From Chloroflexota bacterium (GTDB lineage: Bacteria; Chloroflexota; Dehalococcoidia; Dehalococcoidales; UBA2162): DNA of 10,722 nt. Positions within the stretch are counted from its first letter, which is position 1; each line of letters begins with the position of its first letter. The DNA lies in NCBI GenBank assembly GCA_016202555.1, contig JACQOL010000041.1, positions 1 to 10,722 of the forward strand. The letters run 5' to 3'. Of this stretch, positions 8,028 to 10,722 are shown piece after piece. The translations under genes were made by a program, and so were the position numbers. The notes beneath the pieces were generated by a model that searched no databases, was not told the DNA's origin, and saw nothing but the letters and a program-made list of their open reading frames with translations.

Positions 8028-8190
8028 ATAAAACTTGGGCGATGACCCTAGCGACCTTTAGCTATCTTCGTCGCGGAAAGCCTCGTCTCTACCTAAATAA
8101 AAACTTTCCCTAAAACGATTCTTCCAGCATCAATGTTATGGGTAGCGTCTCTCTACAGGTTAATCATTAAAATTAAGTGAAATTTGTCCT

Positions 8191-10215
8191 TTATTTCTTC
8201 CGAGCTGCCAGTATCGCATCTCGCCAGGTGGGGTCGACCGTCGGTAGAAATGAGGGAGAAACCAAACCATACTCGAGAACCATCTGCTGACCCCTTTCCG
8301 ATAATTGGTCCCACTTTACCCACCGGGAGCGCAGTGCCGCCCTGATTAGCCATAGTTTTTGCAGAGCATCCGGGTCAATAAGAACCTCAATAAATGCCGG
8401 CTTCTTTTCCCTTAAGGCAAAGTCAAAGGCTCTCTTCAAGACTGGTTTAAGCTGCTCATCCCCCTCGACAAACTCGGTATGGCAACCAAAGACCTTAAAC
8501 ATCTCGTCGTACCTGATACTGGGCAAAGTTCCCCATGATTCAGGCAGGCGATTAGCCGCGGGGTCAGAAACTTCACGCAATAAAGGATTCCAACCGCCGG
8601 CAACAATCTGATTGTCATTTTCGTGAAAGTGCAAGTAAATGGCGGGAATATTCCACTTGACGGCTGTCTCAATATCCATTGCGTCAGCCCCAAGACCGCC
8701 ATCGCCGACGACAGCGAAAATAGGCTTGTCCCGCTTGGTTGCCAGCCCAGCAGCGATGGACATCCCAAAGGCATGCCCCATACCGTTGGGTTCTGCTGAG
8801 TCCAGCACCTGTCCGCAGTGGATTACCTTACTCAAGTCATTAAAAGAGGATGAAGCAACCCAACCATCAATGATGGCGATATAGTCATCCTGATATTCAT
8901 CGTGGAGAAACTCGGTAGCCAGCCTGCCCACCAGGTCAGGGTGCAGTGGTAGCTTCCCCTTCATTGCTTCCGTTCTCTCAATCATCCGCCGCTCATAATC
9001 TGTTTTGGTGTCAACGACAAATTGCCGCCACTTAGCCCACCTTTTCAGGGGACCTTTGATTCCGATGTCCCTGGCACAGTCGATGAATTGCCTGAGCATC
9101 ATCTTGGTGTTACCGATAAGCTGGTGCTCGGTAGCCAGGACAAGATTAATATACTCAACACATGGCTGAGCCTGAATATACCTGGTATTGGCTCCCCAGA
9201 AGGATTGGGTCCCCAAAAGCCCGCCGAAGAGCAGTGGATGCCCCTCGCCTTCCAGGGAACCGACACGGAGACCCATCACCAGGGCCCGGTCAGAGCCTCT
9301 CAGCACGGCGCCTCGGGCTCTACCCCCCGGATTGAGGGGGTCATACTCCGAGATAGCACCCCGGGCAATACGGCGGGCAAGACAGGGAATACCAAGCAGG
9401 TGGACAAACTCCCTCAGTTCCTCCTCAGCATCATCCTGATGGATGACATGCCCGACTATCATTGCTGGCCGCTCTGCCTCAAGTAGCCACCGCAGGGCTT
9501 TTTCAACCAGTACCGGGTCGGCTTGCGTTCTGGGGAGACTATCAGGTGACCAAAAGCTCGGCGTATAGAATTGGTAGGCCCTCATCCGCGACATTGTCCC
9601 TTCTTCCCGTTCTAACGTCGGGTCTCCCAATACATCAGTCGCCCAGGCCAAGGCAACCGGTCCCGTCGGATGGGTAACTACCGAACGAAATGCTCTTTTC
9701 AGTTGGTTGAGAAACATCCCGGGGTCACCCACCAGTCTGGCCCACTTGGTTATCCCCCGATATTGGTTCTCGACACTAGCTTGTCCACCGCCGTTTCTGT
9801 CCTGACGCCTAAAGCCGTCAGACAGGATAATTACCATCGGAGCAGCGGCGGCATAACCCTGGGCAGCACCTGAGGTGCCATTACAAAGGGCGGTATTTGT
9901 CCCAATAATCGCCACTCCGGGTCTGCGGGTGATTCTACCCCAGGCATCAGCGGCGAAGGTAGCAGCCTGCTCCTGCTTAAAATTAACTGTCGGTATCCCC
10001 ACCCTCTGATTCGCCACTTCCATTGCCCAGTTACTGCTACTGGCAACAGAAAAGGTCTGCTCCACTCCCTCCTCTTTGAGCATCTCAGCCATCAAATCAT
10101 AATGGTTGACCGCCTCCCTCACCTCAGGCGATACGGTTGGCGACTCAGCCTTTAACTTTAGTCTCTCCGCCATCAAGTCATCAACGATTTTTTTCTTTTT
10201 CTTTGATGCTGGCAT
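8191..10215 (-). CDS. Large thiamine-diphosphate-dependent enzyme, acetolactate-synthase superfamily, substrate unknown
   Basis: The 674-residue protein has the three-domain layout of the superfamily. In the PYR domain (about 35-215), FKQEQAATFAADAWGR carries the probable activating Glu82. A central Rossmann-like domain (about 240-390) includes AERPAMIVGHVI. In the PP domain (about 440-620), GDGG at 504-507 followed 26 residues later by Asn533 gives the GDG-x26-N thiamine diphosphate/Mg signature. The VFGxPGG motif of acetolactate synthases is replaced by TFSVASSSNW, and the FQE region reads GGGQASVENQ, so a true IlvB is unlikely. Extra parts are a lysine-rich N terminus (KKKKK at 5-9, then a charged helix) and a basic tail of about 60 residues. 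ATG at 10215 is chosen because AAGGA lies 7 bases upstream; GTG at 10281 has no ribosome site and overlaps the tRNA promoter. A decarboxylase or carboligase is likely. It stands alone, with no small regulatory subunit beside it. Confidence 0.88.
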   Translation of the reverse strand: MPASKKKKKIVDDLMAERLKLKAESPTVSPEVREAVNHYDLMAEMLKEEGVEQTFSVASSSNWAMEVANQRVGIPTVNFKQEQAATFAADAWGRITRRPGVAIIGTNTALCNGTSGAAQGYAAAAPMVIILSDGFRRQDRNGGGQASVENQYRGITKWARLVGDPGMFLNQLKRAFRSVVTHPTGPVALAWATDVLGDPTLEREEGTMSRMRAYQFYTPSFWSPDSLPRTQADPVLVEKALRWLLEAERPAMIVGHVIHQDDAEEELREFVHLLGIPCLARRIARGAISEYDPLNPGGRARGAVLRGSDRALVMGLRVGSLEGEGHPLLFGGLLGTQSFWGANTRYIQAQPCVEYINLVLATEHQLIGNTKMMLRQFIDCARDIGIKGPLKRWAKWRQFVVDTKTDYERRMIERTEAMKGKLPLHPDLVGRLATEFLHDEYQDDYIAIIDGWVASSSFNDLSKVIHCGQVLDSAEPNGMGHAFGMSIAAGLATKRDKPIFAVVGDGGLGADAMDIETAVKWNIPAIYLHFHENDNQIVAGGWNPLLREVSDPAANRLPESWGTLPSIRYDEMFKVFGCHTEFVEGDEQLKPVLKRAFDFALREKKPAFIEVLIDPDALQKLWLIRAALRSRWVKWDQLSERGQQMVLEYGLVSPSFLPTVDPTWRDAILAARKK

Positions 10216-10270
10216 TGATGTTTCCTTTCCCCTGGTTGCTAGTCTGAACTTTTCCCAGTACGGCGACCTC

Positions 10271-10299
10271 TTTACAGTCACCGTTTTTAGGATTAAGAT
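10271..10299 (+). promoter_or_regulatory. Probable promoter of the tRNA-Gly gene
   Basis: A -35 box TTTACA (10271-10276, five of six consensus) and a -10 box TAAGAT (10294-10299, four of six) are 17 bases apart. Initiation would fall near 10306, about 7 bases before the mature tRNA 5' end. A perfect TATAAT at 10303-10308 is too close to the tRNA to work with a normal start point. Confidence 0.55.
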
Positions 10300-10312
10300 A
10301 GATATAATTTAA

Positions 10313-10387
10313 GCGGGTGTAACTCAGCGGTAGAGCGCTTGCTTCCCAAGCAAGACGTCGTGGGTTCGAATCCCATCACCCGCTCCA
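10313..10387 (+). tRNA. tRNA-Gly (anticodon CCC)
   Basis: The 75-base gene folds as a standard cloverleaf. The acceptor GCGGGTG (10313-10319) pairs with CACCCGC, followed by T and an encoded CCA (10385-10387). The D arm is ACTC-AGCGGTA-GAGC. The anticodon arm CTTGC-TTCCCAA-GCAAG has anticodon CCC at 10345-10347, reading GGG. The T arm is GTGGG-TTCGAAT-CCCAT. The first D-stem pair is A10-C25 instead of G-C or A-U, the only irregular pair apart from a G-U in the T stem. It is transcribed divergently from the TPP gene. No terminator lies between it and the riboswitch promoter, so read-through is possible. Confidence 0.97.
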
Positions 10388-10409
10388 GAAAAATAAATTA
10401 AAGCTGGAC

Positions 10410-10438
10410 TTGACAGCCCGGCAAAAGTCGTCTATATT
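10410..10438 (+). promoter_or_regulatory. Sigma70-type promoter for the riboswitch transcript
   Basis: A perfect TTGACA (10410-10415), a 17-base spacer and TATATT (10433-10438, five of six consensus) begin 22 bases after the tRNA CCA. Transcription would start near 10445, shortly before the riboswitch P1 stem. Confidence 0.85.
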
Positions 10439-10458
10439 GTAAGGCAATTGAATATTGC

Positions 10459-10629
10459 GGTTGTCAGCGCTTGGTAACAAGCTTAATAGACAAACCCGTG
10501 AGAATCGGGTACGGACCCGCCGCTGTAATTAGGGACGAACCCTGATAAAGTACCACTGTTTCGTCGTAACGAGATGGGAAGGTTTCAGGAAGTAGGATGA
10601 TCTAAGAGCCAGAAGAACTACTGACAATC
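10459..10629 (+). ncRNA. Cobalamin (B12) riboswitch aptamer
   Basis: The sequence carries the hallmarks of the cobalamin aptamer in order: CTTAATAGACAAACCCGTGA (10482-10501), GGACCCGCCGCTGTAATTAG (10513-10532), GGGACGAACCC, the ACCACTG element (10552-10558), GGGAAGG, GATGAT and the B12 box AGCCAGAAGA (10607-10616). A P1 stem closes it: GGTTGTCAG (10459-10467) pairs with CTGACAATC (10621-10629) over 9 bp with one G-U. Adenosyl- or other cobalamin binding is expected to lower expression of the downstream gene, which lies outside the window. Likely targets for such elements are corrinoid transport or salvage genes; that is family knowledge, not visible here. Confidence 0.96.
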
Positions 10630-10666
10630 ATCGAACCCTCGTTGTAGAAAGTTAACGGGAGATGGC

Positions 10667-10700
10667 AAATCCCTAAGCCAGGTTGGTTTAGGGATTTTTT
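10667..10700 (+). terminator. Intrinsic terminator forming the riboswitch expression platform
   Basis: AAATCCCTAA (10667-10676) pairs perfectly with TTAGGGATTT (10688-10697); CC/GG can extend the stem into the loop. The run of T from 10695 to 10700, then A and TTTT, makes a classical rho-independent terminator. Upstream GGGA (10657-10660) could instead pair with TCCC (10670-10673) as part of an antiterminator, so control is probably by premature termination when cobalamin is bound. Confidence 0.88.
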
Positions 10701-10722
10701 ATTTTGTGGCAAGCGCTCAGAA

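Noticed and set aside
8028..8190. Terminator or small RNA between the TPP enzyme and the rpsP promoter
   Set aside because: Only a GGAAAG/CTTTCC pairing with a long loop and a 4-bp GTAG/CTAC pairing were found; neither is a convincing structure, and no ORF is present.
9022..9486. Plus-strand open frame of 154 codons opposite the TPP enzyme gene
   Set aside because: It is antisense to a well-supported gene, shows no recognisable domain and has proline/serine-rich composition typical of shadow frames.
8191..10215. Assignment of the TPP enzyme as acetolactate synthase IlvB
   Set aside because: Substrate-side motifs differ, the protein is too long, and no ilvN or other branched-chain biosynthesis gene is adjacent.
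10216..10281. GTG at 10281 as the start of the TPP enzyme
   Set aside because: It has no ribosome site and overlaps the tRNA promoter; ATG at 10215 has a well-spaced AAGGA.
10303..10308. TATAAT as the -10 box of the tRNA gene
   Set aside because: A start 6-8 bases downstream would fall inside the mature tRNA; the TTTACA-17-TAAGAT pair upstream fits better.

Overview
The window looks like chromosomal DNA of an anaerobic Chloroflexota-type bacterium, most likely Dehalococcoidia. That placement is an inference from the look of the F1-ATPase subunits, the use of TTG and GTG starts, and a zinc-ribbon/beta-propeller membrane protein. It has not been tested by any search. There are no mobile elements, phage genes or CRISPR arrays. 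Most of the window is housekeeping sequence, with a few less ordinary genes on the minus strand.

Left part (1-3649, plus strand): the 3' half of an F-type ATP synthase operon, in the order atpA (C-terminal part only), atpG, atpD, a small unrecognised three-helix membrane protein, atpC. The order is canonical except for the membrane protein, which sits between the genes for the beta and epsilon subunits. The beta subunit keeps its catalytic residues but departs from the usual family sequence at several normally well-conserved spots. A stable hairpin lies between atpA and the TTG-started atpG.

Middle part (3719-7983, minus strand): two cell-envelope genes arranged head to tail, a fused glycosyltransferase/NodB-type polysaccharide deacetylase followed 13 bases later by a divergent DedA/VTT-family membrane protein. 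Upstream of them is a zinc-ribbon, single-helix protein with eight PQQ-like propeller repeats. Upstream again is an rpsP-khpA pair that overlaps by 4 bases. The pair is driven by a near-consensus promoter so close to rpsP that the mRNA should have almost no 5' leader. The usual partners ffh, rimM and trmD are not next to it.

Right part (8191-10722): a large thiamine-diphosphate enzyme related to acetolactate synthase, with N- and C-terminal extensions and unknown substrate (minus strand). Divergent from it is a tRNA-Gly (CCC anticodon) with its own promoter. About 22 bases beyond the tRNA is a strong promoter followed by a full cobalamin riboswitch with a 9-bp P1 stem and an intrinsic terminator. 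The gene controlled by this riboswitch lies beyond the right edge.

Functionally the window combines energy conservation (F1 subunits), translation (S16, KhpA, tRNA-Gly), envelope glycan or lipid-carrier chemistry (GT2-NodB plus DedA), an uncharacterised TPP carboligase/decarboxylase, and a B12-controlled locus just outside. No complete novel multi-gene system is evident. The best leads are the small ATP-operon membrane protein, the GT2-NodB/DedA pair, and the TPP enzyme.
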